A DNA stretch of 39,659 bases from Pseudomonas sp. RIT623 (GTDB taxonomy: Bacteria; Pseudomonadota; Gammaproteobacteria; Pseudomonadales; Pseudomonadaceae), in assembly GCF_004519305.1 (NCBI RefSeq), contig NZ_SOZA01000044.1, positions 1-39,659 of the forward strand, written 5' to 3'. Shown here one piece after another: positions 22,887 to 31,112 of this stretch. The notes below the pieces were generated by a model that worked only from the letters and a program-made list of their open reading frames with translations, made no database searches and was not told where the DNA came from. A program made the translations under genes and the position numbers. How positions within the stretch are numbered: the stretch's first letter is position 1; each line of letters begins with the position of its first letter.

Positions 22887-22969
22887 AAGCGTAGGAAAGG
22901 TGTTCGGTTTTTCGGATAAATTGCGGATAATCCGACAGGCGTGCCCTTGGCCTGGGCCTGCGAATGGAT

Positions 22970-22998
22970 TTGACAAAAGCGGGGCCTGTTTCCATAGT
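22970..22998 (+). promoter_or_regulatory. Sigma-70 promoter of the rbs operon
   Basis: TTGACA (22970-22975), a 17-bp spacer and CATAGT (22993-22998). The RbsR-type operator begins 7 bp further on, over the expected start site. Confidence 0.75.
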
Positions 22999-23005
22999 GA
23001 GCTAC

Positions 23006-23019
23006 CGCAAACGTTTGCG
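23006..23019. promoter_or_regulatory. RbsR (LacI-family) operator
   Basis: CGCAAACGTTTGCG is a perfect 14-bp palindrome with the central CG and the AAACGTTT core typical of LacI-family sites; the E. coli RbsR site has the same core. Placed right after the -10, it would block transcription when no ribose is bound. Confidence 0.8.
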
Positions 23020-23054
23020 ATCCGATAAAAACCACAAGATTCGGAGTCATTTCC

Positions 23055-24002
23055 ATGAAGCTGCCGTTTTCCGGCCGTCCCCTGGCCTTCGCCGTCGTTT
23101 CTTCGTTGCTGTTCTCCCTGCCGGCCGCCCATGCCGAAGACAAGCCCAAGGTCGCGCTGGTGATGAAATCCCTGGCCAACGAGTTCTTCCGCACCATGGA
23201 GGACGGCGCCAAGGCCTACCAGAAAGACCACGCCGCCGAGTTCGAGCTGGTCGCCAACGGCATCAAGGACGAGACCGACACCGGCAACCAGATCCGTATC
23301 GTCGAGCAGATGATCGCCACTGGCGCCAAGGCCCTGGTGATTGCCCCGGCCGACTCCAAGGCCCTGGTGCCGGTGGTGAAGAAAGCCATGGACGCCGGCA
23401 TCACGGTGGTCAATATCGACAACCGCCTCGACCCCGACGTGCTCAAGAGCAAAGGCATCAGCGTGCCCTTCGTCGGCCCCGACAACCGCAAGGGCGCGCG
23501 CCTGGTGGGCGACTACCTGGCCCAGCACAAGCTCAAGGCTGGCGACCAGGTCGGCATCATCGAAGGCGTGCCGACCACCACCAATGCCCAGCAGCGCACC
23601 GCCGGGTTCAAGGACGCCATGCAAGCGGCGCAGATGAAGATCGTCTCGGTGCAGTCGGGTAATTGGGAAATCGACAAGGGCAACGCCGTGGCCGCCTCGA
23701 TGCTCAATGAATACCCTGAACTCAAGGCGTTGCTGGCCGGTAACGACAGCATGGCCCTGGGCGCGGTCTCGGCCGTGCGCGCCGCCGGCAAGACCGGCCA
23801 GGTGCAGGTGGTCGGTTACGACAACATCAATGCCATCAAGCCGATGCTCAAGGACGGCCGGGTGCTTGCCACCCTTGACCAGGCGGCCAGCCAGCAGGCG
23901 GTGTACGGCATCCAGGCGGCGCTGAAGATGGTCAAGGGCGAGCAGCCAGGCGTGGATGCCGACAATGTCATCCAGACCCCGGTCGAGCTTATTACCCAGT
24001 GA
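23055..24002 (+). CDS. rbsB: Ribose-binding periplasmic protein
   Basis: The product has 315 residues with a Sec signal peptide ending about AHA (residue 27). The mature part starts EDKPKVALVMKSLANEFF and has the type I sugar-binding fold, with IAPADSKALVPVVKKAMDAG, DNRLDP and GYDNINAIKP in the usual ligand-facing places. It delivers ribose to RbsAC. CGGAG precedes the start. A REPIN separates it from rbsA, which would help keep rbsB transcripts more abundant than those of the rest of the operon. Confidence 0.94.
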   Translation: MKLPFSGRPLAFAVVSSLLFSLPAAHAEDKPKVALVMKSLANEFFRTMEDGAKAYQKDHAAEFELVANGIKDETDTGNQIRIVEQMIATGAKALVIAPADSKALVPVVKKAMDAGITVVNIDNRLDPDVLKSKGISVPFVGPDNRKGARLVGDYLAQHKLKAGDQVGIIEGVPTTTNAQQRTAGFKDAMQAAQMKIVSVQSGNWEIDKGNAVAASMLNEYPELKALLAGNDSMALGAVSAVRAAGKTGQVQVVGYDNINAIKPMLKDGRVLATLDQAASQQAVYGIQAALKMVKGEQPGVDADNVIQTPVELITQ

Positions 24003-24013
24003 TGTTGCGATCC

Positions 24014-24101
24014 CTGTAGGGGCGGGCTTGCCCCGCGATCACCGGCGTAGCCGGCGCCATGCGCCGCGTCGACTGCTTCGCGGGGCAAGTCCGCTCCTGC
24101 C
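24014..24101. repeat. REPIN between rbsB and rbsA
   Basis: Arm GGGCGGGCTTGCCCCGCGA (about 24018-24038) is mirrored by TCGCGGGGCAAGTCCGCTCC (about 24078-24096), with an inner hairpin CCGGCGTAGCCGG. It is a Pseudomonas REP pair inside an operon and may stabilise the rbsB mRNA 3' end. Confidence 0.8.
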
Positions 24102-24133
24102 AGGGGGTTGTGCCAACCTAGGAGAGAATGGCC

Positions 24134-25681
24134 ATGTCAGTACCGGCCAATGAAACCGTGCTAGCCGTCAGCGGCCTGGGCAAGACCTACGCCCAGCCCG
24201 TGCTCGGCGATATCACCCTCGAGCTGCGCGGCGGCGAGGTGCTGGCCCTGACCGGCGAGAACGGCGCGGGCAAGTCGACCCTGTCCAAGCTGATCAGCGG
24301 CCTGGAGATCCCCAGCACCGGGCAGATGCTTTATCGCGGCCAGCCCTACAGCCCCGGCAGCCGCGCCGAGGCCGAGCGCCTTGGCGTGCGCATGGTGATG
24401 CAGGAGCTAAACCTGCTGCCCACCCTGACCGTGGCCGAGAACCTGTTTCTCGACAACCTGCCCAGCCGTTTTGGTTGGGTCAACCAAAAGCGCCTGCGTC
24501 AGCTGGCCAGCGCGGCCATGGCCCAGGTTGGCCTGGACGCCATAGACCCGGATACGCCCGTGGGCGAGCTGGGCATCGGCCACCAGCAGATGGTCGAGAT
24601 CGCCCGCAACCTGATCGGTGACTGCCACGTACTGATCTTCGACGAGCCCACGGCCATGCTCACCGCCCGCGAGGTGGAGCTGCTGTTCACCCAGATCGAG
24701 CGCCTGCGCCAGCGCGGCGTGGCCATCGTGTATATCTCCCATCGCCTCGAAGAGTTGCAGCGCGTGGCCCAGCGCATTGCCGTGCTGCGTGATGGCAGGC
24801 TGGTGTGTGTCGAGCCGATCCAGCGCTACAGCAGCGCCGAACTGGTCAACCTGATGGTCGGCCGTGAGCTTGGCGAGCATATCGACCTGGGCCGGCGACA
24901 GATCGGCGCGCCCTTGCTCAAGGTCGACAAGCTCAGCCGCGGTGACAAGGTTCGCGGGGTGTCGTTCGAGGTCAGGGCAGGGGAGATCTTCGGCATCTCC
25001 GGCCTGATTGGCGCCGGGCGTACCGAGCTGCTGCGCCTGATCTACGGCGCCGACCACGCCGACAGCGGCAGCATTGCCCTTGGCCAGCGGCAGGTAACCA
25101 TCGATTCGCCCAAGGCAGCAGTCAAAGCCGGCATCGCCCTGATCACCGAGGATCGCAAGGGCGAAGGCCTGCTGCTGTCGCAATCGATCAGCGCCAACAT
25201 TGCCCTGGGCAACCTTGGCGCGGTGTCCCGTGCCGGGGTGCTCGACCAGGGCGCCGAGCGTGCCCTGGCCGAACGCCAGATCAACGCCATGCGTATCCGT
25301 AGCGCCAGCCCTGCCCAGGCAGTCGGCGAGTTGTCCGGTGGCAACCAGCAAAAGGTGGTGATTGGCCGATGGCTGGAGCGCGACTGCCAGGTGCTGCTGT
25401 TCGACGAACCCACCCGCGGTATCGATGTCGGCGCCAAGTTCGACATCTATGGCTTGCTCGCCGAGCTGGCGCGCCAGGGCAAGGCCCTGGTGGTGGTGTC
25501 CAGCGACCTGCGCGAGCTGATGCTGATCTGCGACCGCATCGCCGTGCTCAGCGCCGGCCGTCTGATCGACACCTTCGACCGCGACGGGTGGACCCAGGAC
25601 CAACTGCTTGCCGCCGCCTTCGCCGGCTACCAGAAACGTGATGCCCTGCTGCACGACGCAGCTCCCAGGATGGACGCATGA
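24134..25681 (+). CDS. rbsA: Ribose import ATP-binding protein (double ABC)
   Basis: The product has 515 residues with two ABC domains. The first has Walker A GENGAGKS, signature GIGHQQM and Walker B VLIFDEPTAML. The second has a degenerate Walker A (GLIGAGRTE), signature LSGGNQQK and VLLFDEPTRGID. This is normal for sugar ABC transporters of the RbsA class. GGAG 9 nt upstream favours ATG 24134; ATG 24128 would be too close. The stop overlaps the rbsC start (ATGA). Confidence 0.94.
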   Translation: MSVPANETVLAVSGLGKTYAQPVLGDITLELRGGEVLALTGENGAGKSTLSKLISGLEIPSTGQMLYRGQPYSPGSRAEAERLGVRMVMQELNLLPTLTVAENLFLDNLPSRFGWVNQKRLRQLASAAMAQVGLDAIDPDTPVGELGIGHQQMVEIARNLIGDCHVLIFDEPTAMLTAREVELLFTQIERLRQRGVAIVYISHRLEELQRVAQRIAVLRDGRLVCVEPIQRYSSAELVNLMVGRELGEHIDLGRRQIGAPLLKVDKLSRGDKVRGVSFEVRAGEIFGISGLIGAGRTELLRLIYGADHADSGSIALGQRQVTIDSPKAAVKAGIALITEDRKGEGLLLSQSISANIALGNLGAVSRAGVLDQGAERALAERQINAMRIRSASPAQAVGELSGGNQQKVVIGRWLERDCQVLLFDEPTRGIDVGAKFDIYGLLAELARQGKALVVVSSDLRELMLICDRIAVLSAGRLIDTFDRDGWTQDQLLAAAFAGYQKRDALLHDAAPRMDA

Positions 25682-26670
25682 AAACCACAACAAACATCTC
25701 GGGTGCCGCGCCCGTGCGCCGCAGCGGCACCTATTTCGGCCTGGGTACCTACCTGGGCCTGGCTGGCGCCTTGCTGGCGATGATCGTGCTGTTCTCGCTG
25801 CTCAGCAGCCACTTTCTGTCCTATGCCACCTTCAGCACCCTGGCCAACCAGATCCCCGACCTGATGGTGCTGGCGGTGGGCATGACCTTTGTGTTGATCA
25901 TCGGCGGCATCGACCTGTCGGTAGGCTCGGTGCTGGCGCTGGCGGCGTCCACGGTCAGCGTGGCGATCCTCGGCTGGGGCTGGGGCGTGCTGCCCGCGGC
26001 GCTGCTGGGCATGGCCGTGGCGGCCTTGGCTGGCAGCCTCACCGGCAGCATCACCGTGGCCTGGCGCATCCCCTCGTTCATCGTCTCGCTGGGTGTGCTG
26101 GAAATGGCCCGCGGCCTGGCCTACCAGTTCACCGACTCGCGTACCGCCTATATCGGCGATGCTTATGCCTGGTTCTCCAACCCGGTGGCCTTCGGTATTT
26201 CCCCTGCCTTCATCATCGCCCTGCTGGTGATCGTGCTGGCCCAGTTGGTGCTGACGCGTAGCGTGTTCGGCCGCTACCTGATCGGCATCGGTACCAATGA
26301 AGAGGCGGTGCGCCTGGCCGGTATCGACCCGCGTCCGTACAAGATCCTGGTATTCGCCCTGATGGGCGTGCTCGCCGGGCTGGCCGCGCTGTTCCAGATC
26401 TCCCGGCTGGAAGCCGCCGACCCCAACGCCGGTTCCGGCCTCGAGTTGCAGGTGATCGCCGCCGTGGTAATCGGCGGCACCAGCCTGATGGGCGGGCGTG
26501 GTTCGGTCATCAGCACTTTCTTCGGCGTGCTGATCATTTCGGTGCTGGCCGCTGGCCTTGCGCAGATCGGCGCTTCGGAACCCACCAAACGCATCATCAC
26601 CGGGGCGGTCATCGTCGTCGCCGTGGTGCTCGACACTTACCGCAGCCGGCGCGCGAGCCGGCGGAACTGA
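25678..26670 (+). CDS. rbsC: Ribose ABC transporter permease
   Basis: The product has 330 residues and about eight to ten hydrophobic spans. It has the permease landmarks FVLIIGGIDLSVGSVLALA and IGIGTNEEAVRLAGI, and GGTSLMGGRGSV near the end, all usual in the RbsC/AraH family. It is an inner-membrane channel for ribose. Its start overlaps rbsA by 4 nt. Confidence 0.94.
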   Translation: MKTTTNISGAAPVRRSGTYFGLGTYLGLAGALLAMIVLFSLLSSHFLSYATFSTLANQIPDLMVLAVGMTFVLIIGGIDLSVGSVLALAASTVSVAILGWGWGVLPAALLGMAVAALAGSLTGSITVAWRIPSFIVSLGVLEMARGLAYQFTDSRTAYIGDAYAWFSNPVAFGISPAFIIALLVIVLAQLVLTRSVFGRYLIGIGTNEEAVRLAGIDPRPYKILVFALMGVLAGLAALFQISRLEAADPNAGSGLELQVIAAVVIGGTSLMGGRGSVISTFFGVLIISVLAAGLAQIGASEPTKRIITGAVIVVAVVLDTYRSRRASRRN

Positions 26671-26674
26671 ACCC

Positions 26675-27697
26675 ATGGCTACCATTAAAGACGTCGCGGC
26701 ACTGGCGGGTATTTCCTATACCACCGTGTCCCATGTATTGAACAAGACCCGCCCGGTCAGCGAGCCGGTGCGGCTGAAAGTCGAGGCGGCGATCGCCGAG
26801 CTCGACTACGTGCCCAGCGCCGTGGCCCGCTCGCTGAAGGCGCGCAGCACCGCCACCATCGGCTTGCTGGTGCCCAACAGCGTCAACCCGTACTTCGCCG
26901 AGCTGGCCCGGGGGATCGAGGACGCCTGTGAGCGCAATGGTTATTGCGTGATCCTGTGCAACTCCGACGACAACCCGCAGAAGCAGCGCAGCTACCTGCG
27001 GGTGCTGCTGGAAAAGCGCATCGACGGCTTGATCGTCGCCTCGGTGGGCGAGGACCAGGACCTGCTTGCCAGCCTCGGCGGCGTGCGCACGCCAATGGTC
27101 ATCGTCGACCGCGCCCTGGATGGCGTGGCCGCCGACCTGGTGCGCATCGATCACGAGCAGGGTGCCTACCTCGCCACCCGCCATCTGCTGGAGCTTGGCC
27201 ATCGCGAGATCGCCACCATCGCCGGCCCGGTCGATACCGGCGTCAGCCAGCTGCGCCTGGCCGGGTTTCGCCGGGCCATGGCCGAGGCGGGTGCGCCCAT
27301 TGCCGCCGGCCATGTGCTGCACAGCGATTTCACCAGCCCCGGCGGCCATGCCGCGGCGGCGCGCCTGCTCGATGGCGAACGGCCCACGGCGATCTTCGCC
27401 GGCAACGACATGATCGGCTTCGGTGTGCTGCGCGCCGCCGCCGAGCGCAATATCGATGTACCCGGCGAGCTGTCGGTGATTGGCTTCGACGATATCGAGC
27501 TGAGCCGCTACGTGTACCCGGCGCTGACCACGGTCGGCCAGTCGATCCGCGAGCTGGGCGAAAACGCTGCCGGCCTGTTGCTGTCGCGCATCGGCACACC
27601 CAGCCGCGGCGAGGCCGAGCAACGCATCGTCGCCCCGCGCATCGTCCTGCGTGAGTCCACCGGGCCGCGCCCGGACCTGTTCAACGATTACCGGTAA
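26675..27697 (+). CDS. rbsR: Ribose operon repressor, LacI family
   Basis: The product has 340 residues. An N-terminal helix-turn-helix (TIKDVAALAGISYTTVSHVL) is followed by the hinge YVPSAVARSLK and a periplasmic-binding-protein-like ligand domain (IGLLVPNSVNPYFAELARG). It probably binds CGCAAACGTTTGCG upstream of rbsB and is released by ribose. It lies 4 nt after rbsC, inside the operon it controls. Confidence 0.93.
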   Translation: MATIKDVAALAGISYTTVSHVLNKTRPVSEPVRLKVEAAIAELDYVPSAVARSLKARSTATIGLLVPNSVNPYFAELARGIEDACERNGYCVILCNSDDNPQKQRSYLRVLLEKRIDGLIVASVGEDQDLLASLGGVRTPMVIVDRALDGVAADLVRIDHEQGAYLATRHLLELGHREIATIAGPVDTGVSQLRLAGFRRAMAEAGAPIAAGHVLHSDFTSPGGHAAAARLLDGERPTAIFAGNDMIGFGVLRAAAERNIDVPGELSVIGFDDIELSRYVYPALTTVGQSIRELGENAAGLLLSRIGTPSRGEAEQRIVAPRIVLRESTGPRPDLFNDYR

Positions 27698-27706
27698 GGA
27701 ATAACC

Positions 27707-28615
27707 ATGAATGCCAAGGTGGTTGTGGTCGGCAGCCTCAACATGGACCTGGTGGCCCGCGCCCAGCGCTTGCCCCGTGGCGGCGAGACCTTGCCCGGCG
27801 AAAGCTTCTTCACCGCCCCTGGCGGCAAGGGCGCCAACCAGGCAGTGGCGGCAGCCCGGTTGGGCGCCAGCGTGGCGATGATCGGCAATGTCGGTGAAGA
27901 CGCCTATGGCCAGCAGTTGCGTCGCGCCCTGGAGGTGGAGGGCATCGACTACCAAGGGGTTGGCGTGTGCAACGGGGTTTCCAGCGGCGTGGCGCTGATC
28001 GTGGTGGATGCCGCCAGCCAGAACGCCATCGTGATCATTCCTGGCGGCAATGGCCTGCTTGGGCCTGAGTCGGTGCGCCGTTTCGACAGCCTGCTGCAGC
28101 AGGCCGAGGTGATCATCTGCCAGCTGGAGGTGCCTGCCGCAACCGTGGCCTGGACCCTGGCCCGTGGCCGTGAACTGGGCAAGACGGTGATCCTCAATCC
28201 GGCACCGGCCAGTGGCCCACTGCCGGCGGAATGGTTCGCCCATATCGATTACCTGATTCCCAACGAGAGCGAAGCCGAGGCCCTGTCCGGCCTGCAGGTC
28301 AACGACCAGGACAGCGCCCGGCGTGCCGCCGAGCGCTTGCGCAAGATGGGCGCGGGCAAGGTGATCGTCACCCTCGGCGCCCAGGGTGCGTTACTGGTCG
28401 ATGCCGCTGGCAGCCGGCATTTTCCGGCCCCTCGCGTGCAGCCGGTGGATACCACCGCGGCAGGCGATACCTTCGTTGGTGGCTTTGCCGCCAGTCTGGC
28501 ATGTGGTCTGCCCGAGGATGAGGCGATCGGCTTTGGCCAGCGCGCAGCCGCGTTGTCGGTGACCCGTGTCGGCGCGCAGCCGTCGATTCCGTACCTAAAG
28601 GAGCTGGCACCATGA
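27707..28615 (+). CDS. rbsK: Ribokinase
   Basis: The product has 302 residues of the PfkB family and phosphorylates ribose to ribose 5-phosphate. The first signature is APGGKGANQAVAAARLG, and the second DTTAAGDTFVGGFAA contains the catalytic Asp254. AAGGA precedes the start. The stop overlaps the rbsD start (ATGA). Confidence 0.95.
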   Translation: MNAKVVVVGSLNMDLVARAQRLPRGGETLPGESFFTAPGGKGANQAVAAARLGASVAMIGNVGEDAYGQQLRRALEVEGIDYQGVGVCNGVSSGVALIVVDAASQNAIVIIPGGNGLLGPESVRRFDSLLQQAEVIICQLEVPAATVAWTLARGRELGKTVILNPAPASGPLPAEWFAHIDYLIPNESEAEALSGLQVNDQDSARRAAERLRKMGAGKVIVTLGAQGALLVDAAGSRHFPAPRVQPVDTTAAGDTFVGGFAASLACGLPEDEAIGFGQRAAALSVTRVGAQPSIPYLKELAP

Positions 28616-29016
28616 AAAAGACCGCGCTGCTGAATATCGCCCTGTCGCGTACCATCGCCGGGCTCGGGCATGGCGACATCCTGGTGATTGGCGATGCCGG
28701 GTTGCCAGTGCCGGCGGGGGTGGAACTGATCGACCTGGCGCTGACGCCCGGTATTCCGACCTTCGCCAGTGTCCTGCGCGCGGTGCTCAGCGAGATGCAG
28801 GTGGAGCACCATGTGCTGGCCGAGGAAGTGTTCCAGGCCGCGCCACCGGCCTTGGCGGATCTCGAGCAGTTGCATGCCCGTGGCGAGCTTGGCCAGCGCG
28901 GGGTGATGAGCCATGCCGATTTCAAGGGCTTGTGCCGCCAGGCGCGGGCCGTGGTGCGTACGGGGGAGTGCAGGCCCTACAGCAATATTGCCCTGGTGGC
29001 TGGCGTTACCTTCTAG
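28612..29016 (+). CDS. rbsD: D-ribose pyranase
   Basis: The product has 134 residues and converts beta-ribopyranose to beta-ribofuranose, the form ribokinase uses. The active-site His20 lies in IAGLGHGD, and the C-terminal RTGECRPYSNIALVAGV is the family signature. It overlaps rbsK by 4 nt. Confidence 0.94.
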   Translation: MKKTALLNIALSRTIAGLGHGDILVIGDAGLPVPAGVELIDLALTPGIPTFASVLRAVLSEMQVEHHVLAEEVFQAAPPALADLEQLHARGELGQRGVMSHADFKGLCRQARAVVRTGECRPYSNIALVAGVTF

Positions 29017-29096
29017 ACCGAACGCAAGGGCTGCGCCTGTGATAGATCGCGAAGCGGCCGCCCCTGAATCCATCCCCTAGCAACAAGGAGTGCTGA

Positions 29097-30107
29097 ATGT
29101 CCCTGAAAACCTTGCTCCAAGGAGCCGTGCTCATGTCCGCGCTGGCTGCTACCTCTGTCATGGCCGCCCCGCGCGACCTGATCATCGACACTGATCCCGG
29201 TGCCGACGATGTGGTGGCGCTGCTGCTGGCCATGGCCTCGCCGCAAGAGCTGAAGATGCGCGCCATTACCACCGTCGCTGGCAACGTGCGCCTGGAAAAG
29301 ACCTCGCGCAATGCCCGCCTGGCCCGTGAGTGGGGCGGCCGCGAAGACATCCCGGTGTATGCCGGGGCAGGGCGCCCACTGGTGCGTACGCCGATCTACG
29401 CGGCCAACGTGCATGGCGAGGAAGGCCTGACCGGCGTGCAGGTGCACGAGCCGAAGAAACCCTTGGCCAAAGGCAATGCGGTGCAGTACCTGATCGACAC
29501 CCTGAGCGCCGCCGAGCCTCACAGCATCACCATCGCCATGCTTGGCCCGCAGACCAACCTGGCCCTGGCGCTGATCCAGAAGCCCGAGATCGTCAGCGGC
29601 ATCAAGGAAGTGGTGGTGATGGGCGGCGCGCACTTCAACGGCGGCAACATCACCCCGGCGGCGGAGTTCAACCTTTACGCCGACCCCCATGCCGCCGAAG
29701 TGGTGCTAGGCAGCGGCGTCAAGCTCACCTACCTGCCGCTGGACGTGACCCACAAGGTGCTCACCAGCGACGCTCGCCTTGAACAGTTGGCGGCAGTGAA
29801 CAACAAGGCCAGCAAGCTGGTGGTGGATATCCTCAACGCCTACATCAAGTTCGACATGGACAACTACGGCATGCCTGGCGGCCCGGTGCACGATGCCAGC
29901 GTGATCGCCTACCTGCTCAAGCCCGAGCTGTTCAAGGGCAAGCAGGTGCATATGCTGGTCGACAGCCGCGAAGGCCCGACCTTCGGCCAGACCGTGGCCG
30001 ACTGGTACGGCGTGCTCAAGCAGCCGGCCAACGTGACCTGGATCGAGGAGGGCGATGCCCAGGGCTTCTTCGACCTGCTCAGTGCGCGCCTGGCCCGATT
30101 GCAATAG
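29097..30107 (+). CDS. Exported inosine-uridine-type nucleoside hydrolase
   Basis: The product has 336 residues. The calcium-binding motif DTDPGADD (residues 31-38) and later VVMGGAHFNGGN, AEFNLYADP and HDASVIAYLL are the nucleoside hydrolase family marks. Residues 1-24 (ending SVMAAP) read as a Sec signal peptide, so the enzyme should be periplasmic, unlike the cytoplasmic Rih enzymes. It cleaves nucleosides to base and ribose. The gene lies 80 nt after rbsD. Two starts have good ribosome sites: 29097, and 29133 (AAGGAG before it), the second with a shortened signal. Confidence 0.88.
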   Translation: MSLKTLLQGAVLMSALAATSVMAAPRDLIIDTDPGADDVVALLLAMASPQELKMRAITTVAGNVRLEKTSRNARLAREWGGREDIPVYAGAGRPLVRTPIYAANVHGEEGLTGVQVHEPKKPLAKGNAVQYLIDTLSAAEPHSITIAMLGPQTNLALALIQKPEIVSGIKEVVVMGGAHFNGGNITPAAEFNLYADPHAAEVVLGSGVKLTYLPLDVTHKVLTSDARLEQLAAVNNKASKLVVDILNAYIKFDMDNYGMPGGPVHDASVIAYLLKPELFKGKQVHMLVDSREGPTFGQTVADWYGVLKQPANVTWIEEGDAQGFFDLLSARLARLQ

Positions 30108-30291
30108 CCTCGAGTGGCGCGTGGCGCTCGAGCACCTGTTCGATGAAGCTGCGCGCTGCCTCACCGCCGCGATCGCGCACCAGCAGGTCGACGGCAATCA
30201 GCATCAGCTCTTCGGGGGTGCTGGGGCTGTAGGCGCTCTGTCCCTCGTCCCACTTGACCTTGATATCGGCATCGATGCTGTGGCTGCTCAT
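30079..30291 (-). CDS. Small conserved-looking hypothetical protein
   Basis: The product has 70 residues, begins MSSHSIDADIKVKWDEGQSA and ends AIGPGAH. It is soluble, with a central amphipathic helix (PEELMLIAVDLLVRD). No family is recognised. The last 29 bases overlap the end of the nucleoside hydrolase gene on the other strand. Its ATG overlaps the stop (ATGA) of a Lys/Arg/Pro-rich open frame (30288-30470), which may be chance. Confidence 0.6.
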   Translation of the reverse strand: MSSHSIDADIKVKWDEGQSAYSPSTPEELMLIAVDLLVRDRGGEAARSFIEQVLERHAPLEAIAIGPGAH

Positions 30292-30580
30292 GGGGCGGTT
30301 CTCGCTGGGGCCTTGGGGATAGGTCGAATACCGCGTCCTGGCGTTCGAAGGGGAGGCTGTTTCGCGCTCCGCTTCTTGCAGTAAATCATGCCTTTGCCGC
30401 AGGGGCCCTGCGACTTAAGCATAAGCACCGGGCGGGGCCGAACCGCAGGTTTGGTGCAAAATTCAGTCACGATTGCGTTTCGCGTCTAGCGCCGCGGTCA
30501 GGCAGAATTGTGCGGTTTTGCAACAAACAGTTGGTGGAACTGTCCGATAGTGCAGTTCCCAGATCGATTTAGGAGGATTC

Positions 30581-30901
30581 ATGTTCCGTACCCGCGCTTC
30601 CCTGGCGACCCTGCTGGTGGCTTCCGTCCTGGCAGGTTGCAGCACCGGCGGCTCTTCGGGTGGCAGCAGCGCCCCCGCCGCCCCGGCCGACAACCACGGC
30701 CGCTGCGAAGCCAGTGGCGCCGACTTCACCATCGGCAAGCCGGCCAGCCCTGCGCTGCTGGAGCAGGCGCGCAAGGCCAGCGGTTCGCAAATGGCGCGCA
30801 TCCTCACGCCGCATGATGTGATCACCCTGGAATACCGCTCCGAGCGCCTCAACCTGAACGTCGACGACAAGGGTGTGGTCACGCGTGTGAACTGCGGCTG
30901 A
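30581..30901 (+). CDS. I78-family peptidase inhibitor lipoprotein
   Basis: The product has 106 residues with a lipoprotein signal (lipobox SVLAGC, Cys20) and a Gly/Ser/Ala/Pro linker. From residue 41 the domain reads like peptidase inhibitor I78: CEASGADFTIGKPAS, then the reactive-site area SGSQMARILTPHDVITLEYR, RLNLNVDDKG and a final RVNCG; the two Cys can pair. It probably protects the cell envelope from serine proteases. AGGAGG lies upstream. The 289-base gap before it contains a 7-bp hairpin (30398-30412) and no gene I can support. Confidence 0.8.
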   Translation: MFRTRASLATLLVASVLAGCSTGGSSGGSSAPAAPADNHGRCEASGADFTIGKPASPALLEQARKASGSQMARILTPHDVITLEYRSERLNLNVDDKGVVTRVNCG

Positions 30902-30923
30902 TCCAAGCCCAGAATTGGCCCAT

Positions 30924-31041
30924 TTGTAGGAGCGGCCTTGTGTCGCGATAGGGGCGCGCAGCGGCCCCAAGTTCGTCGCCACAACACAGATCGCCGGGGC
31001 CGCTTTGCGGCCCTTTCGCGGCGCAAGGCCGCTCCTACAAA
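30924..31041. repeat. REPIN (same family as 16661-16724)
   Basis: TTGTAGGAGCGGCCTTGTGT (from 30924) is mirrored by GCGCAAGGCCGCTCCTACAA (to 31041). The inner part holds GGGGCGCGCAGCGGCCCC and GGGGCCGCTTTGCGGCCC hairpins. It lies between the I78 gene and the shared terminator. Confidence 0.85.
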
Positions 31042-31067
31042 GGGGCTGCATTGTTCTGACAGCCCAT

Positions 31068-31098
31068 AAAAAAACCCGCCACAAGTGGCGGGTTTTTT
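31068..31098. terminator. Bidirectional rho-independent terminator
   Basis: The stem CCCGCCAC/GTGGCGGG with loop AA is flanked by seven A and six T residues. It can terminate the cold-shock gene (minus) and transcripts from the I78 side (plus). Confidence 0.92.
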
Positions 31099-31112
31099 AC
31101 AGCTATCCGAAA

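Noticed and set aside
21660..22995. 414-residue minus-strand Arg-rich frame across ansB
   Set aside because: Out-of-frame shadow of ansB with extreme Arg content.
30288..30470. 60-residue Lys/Arg/Pro-rich frame on the minus strand
   Set aside because: No convincing start or ribosome site and no family; the ATGA overlap with the next gene is noted as a finding but does not prove coding.
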